Of a stretch of 64,000 bases of DNA, positions 12,327 through 20,652 are shown in pieces. Each line of letters begins with the position of its first letter. Position 1 is the stretch's first letter. The translations under genes were made by a program, and so were the position numbers. This stretch comes from JAPKZH01 sp964537875. Lineage in GTDB: Bacteria > Acidobacteriota > Aminicenantia > Aminicenantales > UBA4085. Below the pieces are notes generated by a model that was not told the origin of the DNA, did not search any database, and worked only from the letters and a program-made list of their open reading frames with translations. The DNA lies in assembly GCA_964537875.1 (NCBI GenBank), contig CAZIDN010000012.1:1-64000 (forward strand), given 5' to 3'.

Positions 12327-14717
12327 CTACTGGATGATCCGGACGTCGAGGACGCTGCCCGTGGCCGCTTTGGGCAGAGATTGGAACTTCACGGTGACTC
12401 GTTGCTTACCGCTGGTCAGGGGTTCCGGAAGCTTGTATTCGACATCGATGAGACCGGCGGGCGCGGCCTCGAGCGTCTGCGTCGCAATTTTCTCTCCGTC
12501 CACCAGAATATCAAAGGTGCGGGGACGGCCAAAGCTTCCGACAAAGGTGCAGACCAGGACCATCGGTTTGTCGGGAAGCACTTTCAGGTCGTAGCTGAAC
12601 CAGCCGTTCCGCGCTTCGCGCGTTCTTTTTCCCTCGAAAAAGCCCTGGGCGGCGTTCTCCCCTTTAAAACCGTGGCCGATTTCGCTTTGTTCGTCGTTGA
12701 CATTCACGACATCCAGAGTCCGGCCTTCGATCTCTTTTCGGCGCGCCTCTTTGGCCGCGACTTCCGCTTTTCTCTCGTCCCATTCCGCGGGAGAAAGGAC
12801 TTTCCAATACACGGAGTAGCGCTGATCAAAGGCTTTATTTAACGGAATTAAGCGCACATCCTGAGGCTGGCCGAGGTCGACGGTCTGGAAATTCAACGGG
12901 GCGCCCGCAGCCGGCGCCGGTTTGACACGGCCCAGCACATCTTTCACATCGCCTAAGAAGACGGGGATCGCGATCGAAGTCAGGCGGTTGACCTGCGGCG
13001 CGTTCGGTCCGTACCGCATCGCCTCGGTCAATCCCTCGCGGCCGAGATCGCCGGCCAGCACGATCGGTCCATATAAGATCGCGATCATCTTCGGATCGTC
13101 GGGCATGGCTTCGAGCCGCAGCCCCATCGGCCAGCGAACCTGAACCGTATCGCCGTTCTTCCATTCGCGCTCGATCGAAGCATAGGAGCCGGGCTTGGCA
13201 TTCACGGGCTCGCTCTTGCCGTTGATGGTCACCGTCATTCCGGAGGATACCCAGGACGGGTACCTGATTTTCAATGCGAGGCGCACGGGTTTTTGAGCTT
13301 TGAAGGTCAGCTTGGCCGTATCCTCATCGGGGAACTTGGTCTCCTGACGCACGACGAGGCCTTTGTCTTTCCAGCTCAGCTCGGAGGCGATAAAAAGATT
13401 GACGTAGAGCGAGCGATCGTCGTGGAAAAAGATTGTATCTCCGTACTTGGCATGGTTTTCCATGCCCGTTCCCACACAGCACCAGAAAGAATCATTGGGC
13501 GTCGAATACGTCTTGAACGCGCCGGGCCTGAGCGGAACATAGTAGCACACCATTCCCGTGGCGGGGTCCTGCGAGGCGAGGATATGATTGAACAGCCCGC
13601 GCTCATAGAAGTCCATTTTCTCGGCTGTCGGCTCCAGGCCGAAAAGCTGGCGGGTCAGCTTGAGCATATTGTAGGTGTTACAGGTCTCGGTGCTCGAGGT
13701 CCCTAGGTTCCTCGAGAACTGGTCGATGGGGAAAAAGCTCTCGCCGTTGGTGTTGCCGCCGATGACGAACGAACGATGGAGAGCCACCCGGTCCCAGAAA
13801 AAGCTGGCGATATCCAGGTATTGTTTTTCCCCGGTGAGTTGGTACTCGCGGAAAGCGCCGATGACCTTGGGGAATTGCGTATTTCCGTGCAGGCCGTCCA
13901 GCTTGTCTTCGCCGGCGGCCCATTGGTCGAACAATTTCTTATGGTTAAACTTGATGGCCGTCGTCAGATGATCCGGGTTTCCGGTCACGCCATACAGGTT
14001 GGCCAGGACCTCATTCATGCCGCCGTGTTCCGTCTCGAGAGCCGCCTGCTGCTGTTCGTCGGTCAGGCGGTCGACACGGAACTTGACCCAGTCGGCCATC
14101 TTTGTCACAACGTCGAGCGCTTGCCGGTTATCGCAATACAGGTACATGTCGAGAAGGCCGGCCATGATCTTGTGCAGGGTGTAATAAGGCGCCCAGACCC
14201 GGATGCGTTTATCGACACGGTCGAAGAACTCCTCGGGATAAGCCGACAGGAAACCCTTGTTGAATCCCCTGGAGGGCATGGCTTCCTGGACCTTGGCCAA
14301 CTCGGCAACGATCCCGTTTCCTTTATCCTTGAACCTGGCGTCGCCGGTGCTGGCGTACATCAGGCCGCAGGCCGTGAGAAAATGCCCGACGCTGTGGCCA
14401 CGCAGCTCTCCCTTGGGCTCTTCCCAACCGCCCAGAGGCTGGGCCGTGGATGGAAGTCCGGCCGTCACGCGAAAGTTATGGAGCAGCCGGTCCGAGTCCA
14501 GCTCGAGCAGGTATTTCTGGTCCCGGAGCATGGCCTCGCGAAACGGCCCGTCGAGCAAGCGCACGTCGCCAAGCTCGAACGGATAAGCCTTGGAGCGGAT
14601 TTTATCCTCGACTTTGATCTTGGAACTTGGCTGCGGTTGCGGCGCGGCCAGGTGTGCCGACGCTATCCAGGACGCGCCGAAAACAAGAATGGCCAATAGG
14701 ATGATTGTCTTTCTCAA
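12327..14717 (-). CDS. Exported beta-L-arabinofuranosidase-like enzyme (GH127/DUF1680)
   Basis: GH127 enzymes release beta-L-arabinofuranose from plant cell-wall glycans and hydroxyproline-rich glycoproteins. The 796-residue protein has a signal peptide (TIILLAILVFGASWIASA), then the (alpha/alpha)6 barrel with HSVGHFLTACGLMY. ETCNTYNM (about 344) and the double cysteine in CCVGTGMENH (about 412) match the Glu-Cys-Cys-Cys zinc site and nucleophilic Cys known from HypBA1. A C-terminal beta-sandwich (FVGSFGRPRTFDILVDG) follows. The start is TTG, supported by AAGGAGGAAGGAG immediately upstream. The neighbouring GH31 and GH78 genes suggest pectin or arabinogalactan side chains as substrate, which is an inference. 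Confidence 0.9.
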   Translation of the reverse strand: MRKTIILLAILVFGASWIASAHLAAPQPQPSSKIKVEDKIRSKAYPFELGDVRLLDGPFREAMLRDQKYLLELDSDRLLHNFRVTAGLPSTAQPLGGWEEPKGELRGHSVGHFLTACGLMYASTGDARFKDKGNGIVAELAKVQEAMPSRGFNKGFLSAYPEEFFDRVDKRIRVWAPYYTLHKIMAGLLDMYLYCDNRQALDVVTKMADWVKFRVDRLTDEQQQAALETEHGGMNEVLANLYGVTGNPDHLTTAIKFNHKKLFDQWAAGEDKLDGLHGNTQFPKVIGAFREYQLTGEKQYLDIASFFWDRVALHRSFVIGGNTNGESFFPIDQFSRNLGTSSTETCNTYNMLKLTRQLFGLEPTAEKMDFYERGLFNHILASQDPATGMVCYYVPLRPGAFKTYSTPNDSFWCCVGTGMENHAKYGDTIFFHDDRSLYVNLFIASELSWKDKGLVVRQETKFPDEDTAKLTFKAQKPVRLALKIRYPSWVSSGMTVTINGKSEPVNAKPGSYASIEREWKNGDTVQVRWPMGLRLEAMPDDPKMIAILYGPIVLAGDLGREGLTEAMRYGPNAPQVNRLTSIAIPVFLGDVKDVLGRVKPAPAAGAPLNFQTVDLGQPQDVRLIPLNKAFDQRYSVYWKVLSPAEWDERKAEVAAKEARRKEIEGRTLDVVNVNDEQSEIGHGFKGENAAQGFFEGKRTREARNGWFSYDLKVLPDKPMVLVCTFVGSFGRPRTFDILVDGEKIATQTLEAAPAGLIDVEYKLPEPLTSGKQRVTVKFQSLPKAATGSVLDVRIIQ

Positions 14718-15001
14718 CTCCTTCCTCCTTCCCGATCGATATGCCAGAAATATAGTCTTCGCCGGTGATCGATGTCAAGAACGAGGAGATCGTCGCCAAG
14801 CAGGTCCTCCGGCCGAATTCTCGTTCCGGACGACCGGAAAATCGCGCGAAAGAAGTTAGACTTCCATCTCGAAAACTCCCGTCCTTAAAAATACTTCGCC
14901 CTCTCCCCGGCCGCCATTAAGACGACCTCGGTGAAGACATAAGAGGGAGGCGGCGTCTCGGCCACGAACGTCAACGTGAGGAGGGATGGAAAGGGTGGTA
15001 T

Positions 15002-16090
15002 TCAGTCGATACCATCGACAACGGCGAACTCGTACAGGCAGGATTGATCGAAAGGATCGACGAAAAAGAGATGATCGCCATGCATGGTCATGTTGTCAAA
15101 GCGGACCAGCTCTCTAGGAAGCGGCACTCTCGACAGCAGAATCCCGCTTCCGTTGTACACTTCGAAAGCCAGGTAATCCGGCATAGTGAAATCCTTCGGC
15201 GGTCGATCTTGACGAATTGCCTTTTGGAAAGCCAGCACCCAGATCCGACCCCGGCCGTCTATGCCTATCCCCCGGGTGACGGGAGTGAAGACTTGCTGAT
15301 CGGTGGGAACCGCTTTCCCCCCGATATCCATGGTCGTCTGCTCGTAACGATGCTCAATCTTGTAAGGCAGGGCCCGATCGATCGACAGGATTAGCCGGCC
15401 CGTCCCCGAATACTTTTCGATTCGGTTCTGACTAGTGAAAGCCACAAAAATGTTGTCCTTGTCGTCGACGGTGATGTGGAGGAAATTGGCTTCCCAGGTC
15501 CTCAGCGCCGTTTCCAGGAGGAACGGTTCCCCGAACTCGTGCTGGACCTTCCCCTTGAAATCGTAGATCTTCAGGATTTTGTTGTCGCGGCTGTTCTCCC
15601 CTCTTAGCTCAAACGCGTAGCCGACGAGCCGGTCGGAGTTCAGAAAAGCAGGAAGTATTCCTTGATACTGGGGCAAGCGGAAATGATCGACATATTTCCC
15701 GTCGAAATCGAAGACATAGAAATCCGAAGACATCGAAGATACGATCAGCCGGGCCTGGCCGCCGACCCCGATGGTCATCGGATGCTGGAATTCTCCGGGC
15801 CCTTGACCCCGGCGACCGAACCGACGTAGAAAAGTCCGGTCGGCTCCGAACTTCTTCACACAGAAGTCTTTCGCGTTCAGGACATATATATTCCCTTCGT
15901 CGTCCTCCGCGACGCTCATGGGGCTTAGGAACAGGTAATTGGGATCCTTCGGCTCGAGTTCACCGATTTTTCGGACGAAAGCGAGGCTAACCGCCGGCCT
16001 CTCGGAGACCGGTTTGATATTGTGGACGTAGCGGACCCCATCTCTGACCTTTACGAGGTACGTCCTTTCCCTTTGACAGGAGATACTCAC
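15002..16090 (-). CDS. 6-bladed beta-propeller (NHL-like) lipoprotein, start codon uncertain
   Basis: Secreted propeller protein of unknown ligand, related to the protein at 17507-18685 (shared DGVRYVHN/DGVRYVRN and GRRGQGPGEF/GQKGQGPGDF motifs). The first canonical start is a GTG at 16090, but it falls inside an evident lipoprotein signal. In-frame codons upstream read KKAVLIGAIVTFCAAVSISC, and AAAGGAGG lies six bases before position 16138, where the codon is GCG instead of ATG. The start may therefore be mutated or mis-sequenced. Blade motifs with GNIYVLN and GRIWVLAF recur through the chain. The 284 bp upstream of the GH127 start, and the 480 bp before the next gene, contain only diverged scraps. 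Confidence 0.75.
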   Translation of the reverse strand: MSISCQRERTYLVKVRDGVRYVHNIKPVSERPAVSLAFVRKIGELEPKDPNYLFLSPMSVAEDDEGNIYVLNAKDFCVKKFGADRTFLRRFGRRGQGPGEFQHPMTIGVGGQARLIVSSMSSDFYVFDFDGKYVDHFRLPQYQGILPAFLNSDRLVGYAFELRGENSRDNKILKIYDFKGKVQHEFGEPFLLETALRTWEANFLHITVDDKDNIFVAFTSQNRIEKYSGTGRLILSIDRALPYKIEHRYEQTTMDIGGKAVPTDQQVFTPVTRGIGIDGRGRIWVLAFQKAIRQDRPPKDFTMPDYLAFEVYNGSGILLSRVPLPRELVRFDNMTMHGDHLFFVDPFDQSCLYEFAVVDGID

Positions 16091-16521
16091 CGCGGCGCAG
16101 AATGTGACTATAGCCCCGATCAGGACGGCTTTTTTCGCTGGAATCCTCCTTTGGTGAACATCCTATAGCAATTGGCTATTTTGTATGGCGCCTTCGAATG
16201 CTGGTTGATAACGAAACTTCCCTCCTTTTCGCCACCATAGAAATGTAATGCCGATCGCAGATCGATGTCAAGAACGAGGAGAACGAGGAGAAAAAATACT
16301 CCGCCCGTTCCTCGGCCGCCATCCAGGCGACCTGCTCGAAATCATTGCCGCCCAGCCTTTGAACTTAAAGAAGAGGCGCAACATTGTGGGGATCGCGTCC
16401 CCGTAATTCTTAAAACCACAACTCCGCAAGGAATTCATGAGCTGCAACCGCGTTTTCGAGCGGTGCTCCCAAATTTCCTTCAACGGCGCCGATGTCGCAA
16501 AAGTAATACTTCGGGTCCTTG

Positions 16522-16544
16522 ATTTTGACAAATATGGTCAAAAT
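16522..16544. promoter_or_regulatory. Palindrome upstream of Phd/VapC operon, probable autoregulatory operator
   Basis: ATTTTGAC, a 7-bp spacer, then GTCAAAAT form a perfect 8-bp inverted repeat about 30 bp before the antitoxin start. Phd/YefM-family antitoxins normally bind such palindromes to repress their own operon. Function is inferred from position. Confidence 0.5.
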
Positions 16545-16572
16545 GACTATATTTGAAGAGGAGGGAATTTTT

Positions 16573-16854
16573 GTGGAAATAAACATTGTTTCATTGACCT
16601 CGGCCAAAGCAAGATTTTCCGAGCTCATCAATCGTCTTATTTATCAGAAGGCGATGATCACGATCACAAAAAGAGGCCGTAACGTCGCCGTCCTCCTGCC
16701 CTGGGAAGCCTACCAAGAAATGGCCAGGCGACAAAAGGGAAGACTTCTGGACGCGGCCGGGTGCCTGTCCGATTATAACCGGGACATCGCGCATATGGCC
16801 CGCCTTGCCGAAGAAGCACGACGCAAAGCGAAAAGCCGAAAATCACCCCTCTGA
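16573..16854 (+). CDS. Phd/YefM-family antitoxin
   Basis: Predicted to neutralise the adjacent PIN toxin and repress the operon by DNA binding. From the GTG start the protein is 93 residues and shows the Phd pattern: VSLTSAKARFSELINRL, then MITITKRGRNVAVLLPWEAY, followed by a basic toxin-binding tail. The GTG at 16573 is preferred over upstream ATGs because GGAGGG sits 9 nt before it. Its TGA shares one base with the toxin start, indicating translational coupling. Confidence 0.82.
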   Translation: MEINIVSLTSAKARFSELINRLIYQKAMITITKRGRNVAVLLPWEAYQEMARRQKGRLLDAAGCLSDYNRDIAHMARLAEEARRKAKSRKSPL

Positions 16855-17261
16855 TGTACATCCTGGACACCGATGTTCTAAGCAATCTCGTCCGGAAAAC
16901 GACGTCGCCCGTTCTCCGCCAAAAGCTCGGCGAGGTTTCGCCGGAGTTGATCTTCACCTCGGCCATCACCCTCTCCGAGATCTTCTACGGCGTTTTCCGG
17001 TCGCCGCATCGAGAACGGATTTTGGCCGAACTGGAAGACAAGGTCTTTCCTTTTGTGTCCGTCCTGTCTTTCGACGAAGACTGCGCCCGGTATTTCGGCG
17101 AGATCAAGGCAAGGCTCGACAAGCGCGGCTGGAGCCGTAGTGATTTGGATCTATGTGTCGCGGCGATCGCCGTTCGCCACCGGTGCGTCCTGGTTACCGG
17201 AAATGTCCGCCATTTCCAGGGCATCCCCGGGCTGAAAGTCGAAAACTGGCTTTCCGATTAG
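16854..17261 (+). CDS. vapC: PIN-domain ribonuclease toxin (VapC family)
   Basis: Predicted Mg-dependent endoribonuclease toxin of a type II TA pair. The 135-residue PIN domain keeps the acidic residues Asp5 (ILDTDVL), Glu42 (LSEIFYG) and Asp99 (LDLCVAAIA), plus the TGNVRHF strand near 115-121. The start overlaps the antitoxin stop. Pairing a VapC with a Phd-type antitoxin, not a VapB, is a common combination. A copy of the 66-bp palindromic repeat starts nine bases after the stop. Confidence 0.87.
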   Translation: MYILDTDVLSNLVRKTTSPVLRQKLGEVSPELIFTSAITLSEIFYGVFRSPHRERILAELEDKVFPFVSVLSFDEDCARYFGEIKARLDKRGWSRSDLDLCVAAIAVRHRCVLVTGNVRHFQGIPGLKVENWLSD

Positions 17262-17269
17262 GGATAGCC

Positions 17270-17334
17270 GGGGTCAAAGTTACTCGCTACGCAAGATTCT
17301 CCAGGGGAAGATGCGTAATGAGTAGCTTTGCCCC
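17270..17334. repeat. 66-bp palindromic repeat, copy 1 (subfamily A)
   Basis: Imperfect hairpin between GGGGTCAAAGTTACTC and GAGTAGCTTTG(C)CCC, with loop bases AGATTCTCCAGGGGAAGA. The arms and loop match copy 3 (read on the minus strand) better than the other copies, so I group these two as subfamily A. It lies directly after the VapC stop and before the beta-propeller gene. Confidence 0.9.
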
Positions 17335-17506
17335 CAAGCCTTGATCTTGATCCCAAGCCTATTAATCCCAGACCTACTCTAGGGCTGGTATATCGATCTG
17401 CGGCGGGTCAGGGGGAGAGGCTTTTCAATATCGGATCAAGGGAATATTTTTTGATTAGATTTTGTATATTCATTAGAATGTATGTATCAGTGAGAAGGAA
17501 TATGAT

Positions 17507-18685
17507 ATGAAACGCTTTATCTTTGTAATTCCAATTGCCGCAGTGATATCAATTTTGCAGATAGAATGCCGGCATGATTCATCAATCGATACTTCAAAAT
17601 TTACGGTCGAAGTCATCGATGGCGTGAGGTATGTCCGTAATCACGCCCCACAACGTGAAGATGCTTCTTTTGTGAAACTGGAACTCATCGGAAAAATCGG
17701 TAAATTGGAAAGCGAAGAGGAAAAAGATATTTTGTATGATCCGGTAGATGCCGCCCGGCTTTCAAACGGGGACATTCTCATTCTTGAAGGGAACGGCTGC
17801 ACCGTGAAGCGGTATAACAAGGATCATGAATTTCTTTCATCCTTTGGACAAAAAGGCCAGGGCCCCGGGGATTTTATTTCACCGTTTATTTTAAGACTGA
17901 ATATAAAAAGGAATAAGCTATATGTTGCGGATAATAAAATCTCTTGGTTTTTGCTTGACGGGAGATATGAAGGCAGCTTCAAACCCAAAAAAGCAAGAAT
18001 TGGAGGCAGCAGTATCAGCGCACAATATGGAACGTCCGGAATGGCGGTCCTCTCCGGATCACGTGTAATTCTGCCGAACGATACTTCGACGTGGGAAGAT
18101 TCAGAGGAACATAAATTGTTATCGGTTTATGATAAAAAAGGAGCGATTATCCGTTCTTTCGGCGCTGTCAAACAGTATGATGATCCGAAATTGACGTTAA
18201 ACGCCAATATCGCCTATTTTTCGAATGATAACGATGACAATATATTTGTAGCCTACGCCTTTCAAAATAAAATCGACAAGTATTCGCAAGACGGCAAAAT
18301 GATTTTTTCTACCGACAGATATCTTCCCTATAAGATAAAAAATGAAACGAAGGCAATATTATTTAAAAGCGGTGACATGGAGAGAGAATTTCTTTGGCCT
18401 TCGGTGACATCAGTAACGAAGGGAATTTGTTTGGATCAAAAAAACAGGATATGGGTATTAACTTTTCTTAAACAGCCAAATAAGTACGGGGGGTTTGATA
18501 ACGAAGATAATTTAACCCACTGCTATGAATTCAATGTGTTTGATTCTAACGGTATTCTAGTATTTAAAGTTCCTTTTCCGAATGTCAGGTTTGACAATAT
18601 TTCCATTTACGATGACCGTATATATCTTATCGATACTCAGAATGAAGCGTGCGTCCACGAATACAGAATTGTCGAAAGAAATTGA
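17507..18685 (+). CDS. AT-rich 6-bladed beta-propeller lipoprotein-like protein
   Basis: A 392-residue secreted propeller related to the protein at 15002-16090. The N-terminus RFIFVIPIAAVISILQIEC is a signal with a candidate lipid-attachment Cys21, though Glu before the Cys is unusual. The repeated blade pattern includes NGDILILEGN, DDNIFVAYAFQNKIDKYS and KNRIWVLTF. The start has AAGGAAT 7-8 nt upstream. Base composition is clearly more AT-rich than the flanking genes, and codons favour A/T at position three, suggesting separate ancestry. Repeat copies lie on both sides. The ligand is unknown. Confidence 0.8.
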   Translation: MKRFIFVIPIAAVISILQIECRHDSSIDTSKFTVEVIDGVRYVRNHAPQREDASFVKLELIGKIGKLESEEEKDILYDPVDAARLSNGDILILEGNGCTVKRYNKDHEFLSSFGQKGQGPGDFISPFILRLNIKRNKLYVADNKISWFLLDGRYEGSFKPKKARIGGSSISAQYGTSGMAVLSGSRVILPNDTSTWEDSEEHKLLSVYDKKGAIIRSFGAVKQYDDPKLTLNANIAYFSNDNDDNIFVAYAFQNKIDKYSQDGKMIFSTDRYLPYKIKNETKAILFKSGDMEREFLWPSVTSVTKGICLDQKNRIWVLTFLKQPNKYGGFDNEDNLTHCYEFNVFDSNGILVFKVPFPNVRFDNISIYDDRIYLIDTQNEACVHEYRIVERN

Positions 18686-18708
18686 GGACCGGTGGATACG
18701 ACTATTAT

Positions 18709-18752
18709 GAATCAAACTTCCGAAAAGTCTTGACTTTTCGGAAGTTTGATTC
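18709..18752. repeat. Perfect 21-bp inverted repeat with 2-base loop
   Basis: GAATCAAACTTCCGAAAAGTC, followed by TT and its exact complement, makes a 44-bp palindrome 24 bp after the propeller stop codon. There is no T-run, so it is not a canonical intrinsic terminator, although a transcript would fold strongly. Confidence 0.85.
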
Positions 18753-18767
18753 AGTTTGGTCAACGTT

Positions 18768-18822
18768 GTGCACCACCTGGACTTCACCAGTTCATTGTCC
18801 AGGCCGGGCGTGCGCCAATATA
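18768..18822 (-). pseudogene. Tiny scrap of an M24-peptidase-like gene
   Basis: The minus strand encodes YWRTPGLDNELVKS, matching YWYTPGLDNELVKS of the Tat-exported M24 protein at 35809-37209. The DNA is also clearly similar (about 18770-18817 against about 36826-36860). Only about 50 bp remain, wedged between a palindrome and repeat copy 2. Confidence 0.6.
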
Positions 18823-18827
18823 AGGAC

Positions 18828-18903
18828 TAGCCGGGGTCAAACCTACTCGTTACGCACAATTCTCCAGGGGAAGATGCGGAATGAGTAGGTTTGACCCCGG
18901 CTA
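18828..18903. repeat. 66-bp palindromic repeat, copy 2 (subfamily B, extended arms)
   Basis: The core runs from GGGGTCAAACCTACTC to GAGTAGGTTTGACCCC with loop CAATTCTCCAGGGGAAGA. Here pairing extends outward through TAGCC/GGCTA. It lies immediately 5' of the serine hydrolase gene, with copy 3 on its other side in opposite orientation. Confidence 0.92.
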
Positions 18904-18947
18904 CGCCCTTGATATTTCCCTGTTGTATGAACTACAATTTCCTGGAA

Positions 18948-20102
18948 ATGAAAATTCCGGCGGGACTGGCGATAAAGACATTCGCGATTTTCGCCCTTGC
19001 TTTTCCGATGATGGTGATGTGCCGGGCGGCAAACCGTGGACCCAGGGCGAAGCAGGTCGACGCCCTTCTTGCCGGCCTGACCTCCGACCGCGAGCCAGGG
19101 GCGGCGGTGCTCGTCGCGAAGGACGGGCGCGTCGTCTTCGAACGTGGATACGGAATCACGGACCTGCGGACGATGCGCGGCATCGATGCCCGGACGAACT
19201 TCCGGCTGGCCTCGGTCACGAAGCAATTCACCGCCGCGGCTGTTATCCTGCTCGTTCGCGATGGCAAACTCCGTTATGAAGACCGCCTAACCGATGTCTT
19301 TCCCGACTTCCCCGAATATGGCCGCGCCATCACCATCCGTCATCTCCTCAACCACACCTCGGGCCTTCCCGACTACGAAGACCTCATGCCGCCGGCCGAC
19401 TCCTCGGCTCCCGCGGAGCAAATTCAGATCAAGGACGCCGGGGTCCTGGAGCTCCTAAAAAGGCAAGAATCCGGAAAGTTCGTGCCGGGAGCGAAATGGA
19501 CCTACAGCAATTCCGGCTATGTCCTTCTCGGCCTCGTCGTCGAGAAGGCCTCCGGCCGGTCGTTCGCCGATTTTCTCCGCGACCACATTTTTGCTCCGCT
19601 GAAGATGACCGGCACGGTAGCCTACGAACTCGGCAAGAACGATGTACGGAACCGCGCCTACGGCCATACTTTGGAAGGCGGCCGCTGGAGCGAGACGGAC
19701 CAGAGCCCGACTTCCGCGACACTCGGTGATGGAGGCGTCTACTCTTCGCTCTCGGATCTCCTGAAGTGGGACAAAGCCATGAGCGGGCACACGCTTCTGA
19801 GCGAGCCGGAGATGCGGCCGGCGTTGACTCCGGTCCAGGTTCCGGCTGATGCGCCGACCGAACCGGACGGAACACCCGCGGACTACGGATTCGGTTGGTT
19901 CCTGAATCCGTGGGAAGGGCACGCCCGAATGTGGCATTACGGCGAGACAATCGGGTTCCGGACGGCGATCCAGCGTTTCACCGACGACGGGTTCACGGTC
20001 ATCGTCCTTTGCAATCGCGCCGACTTCGACGCCCGAGCGTTGGCCCTTGAGACGGCGAGATTATACCTGGAGGGTCCCCGGCCGACTAAGAAAAAAAGAT
20101 AG
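18948..20102 (+). CDS. Beta-lactamase-class-C-like serine hydrolase
   Basis: Exported penicillin-binding-protein-like hydrolase; D-peptidase, esterase or beta-lactamase activity cannot be separated by sequence. From ATG 18948 a signal segment (LAIKTFAIFALAFPMMVMC) leads into the fold with SVTK (nucleophile Ser and Lys), YSNSGY (the YxN tyrosine) and HYGETIGF replacing KTG as HxG. These are the three class C motifs. ATG 18927 is an alternative start. In-frame codons further upstream fall inside repeat copy 2, so they are unlikely to be native. The gene is bracketed by repeat copies 2 and 3 in opposite orientations. Confidence 0.85.
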   Translation: MKIPAGLAIKTFAIFALAFPMMVMCRAANRGPRAKQVDALLAGLTSDREPGAAVLVAKDGRVVFERGYGITDLRTMRGIDARTNFRLASVTKQFTAAAVILLVRDGKLRYEDRLTDVFPDFPEYGRAITIRHLLNHTSGLPDYEDLMPPADSSAPAEQIQIKDAGVLELLKRQESGKFVPGAKWTYSNSGYVLLGLVVEKASGRSFADFLRDHIFAPLKMTGTVAYELGKNDVRNRAYGHTLEGGRWSETDQSPTSATLGDGGVYSSLSDLLKWDKAMSGHTLLSEPEMRPALTPVQVPADAPTEPDGTPADYGFGWFLNPWEGHARMWHYGETIGFRTAIQRFTDDGFTVIVLCNRADFDARALALETARLYLEGPRPTKKKR

Positions 20103-20105
20103 GCG

Positions 20106-20171
20106 GGGGTCAAAGCTACTCATTACGCATCTTCCCCTGGTAAATCTTGCGTAACGAGTAGCTTTGACCCC
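20106..20171. repeat. 66-bp palindromic repeat, copy 3 (subfamily A, inverted)
   Basis: Read on the minus strand it begins GGGGTCAAAGCTACTC and closes GAGTAGCTTTGACCCC, with a loop containing ACCAGGGGAAGA. The arm base that is C/G in subfamily B is G/C here in both arms, a compensated change. It starts four bases after the serine hydrolase stop. Confidence 0.92.
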
Positions 20172-20313
20172 AACTATTACAAGCGCCATGACCCTGACGC
20201 TGAGCGCTGCGACAAAGTGAAAAAGTAAAAACCCGGCTCAGGTGCTCAAGGATTAACTTGAGTTGACACTTCGTCAATACTCGTTTAGTCCAGACCAATT
20301 CAACCCTACCTGA

Positions 20314-20652
20314 TCAAACGGCCTCGAGGAGATTTCTGCAAGCATCGTTAATTGGCCCAAGCTTATTCTGAACGACATCCCAAACGATCTTTGTGTTCAC
20401 TCCAAAATATTCGTGACCGAGAATATTCCGCAGGGCCGCAATTTTTGGCCATTCGATTTCAGGAGACCTCGCCTTGATTTCCGGAGGTAGCTTGCCGGCC
20501 GCCTCTCCGATCACCTCAAGATTGCGGACAACCGCATCGATGGTGATGTTGCTGCGTTCGAAATCACTGAGGCTCATATTCTTTGTGTATTCCTGGATTC
20601 GTTCCGAAGCCTCGAGCAAATCTCTGAGATACAGCTTATGATTCCTCGGCAT
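20314..20652 (-). CDS. hepT: HepT-like HEPN toxin (DUF86)
   Basis: Predicted RNase toxin of a MntA-HepT pair. The 112-residue all-helical protein carries the HEPN signature RNILGHEY (RX4HXY) near residue 75, the catalytic Arg and His. ATG 20652 is chosen (MPRNHKL), giving a 17-nt overlap with the end of the nucleotidyltransferase gene. In characterised pairs the MNT partner blocks HepT by adding AMP to the Tyr of this motif, and that Tyr is present. Confidence 0.88.
   Translation of the reverse strand: MPRNHKLYLRDLLEASERIQEYTKNMSLSDFERSNITIDAVVRNLEVIGEAAGKLPPEIKARSPEIEWPKIAALRNILGHEYFGVNTKIVWDVVQNKLGPINDACRNLLEAV

Noticed and set aside
18891..18947. Longer serine hydrolase start using an upstream TTG.
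   Set aside because: These codons lie in or just after the mobile hairpin, and the signal peptide begins at ATG 18948.
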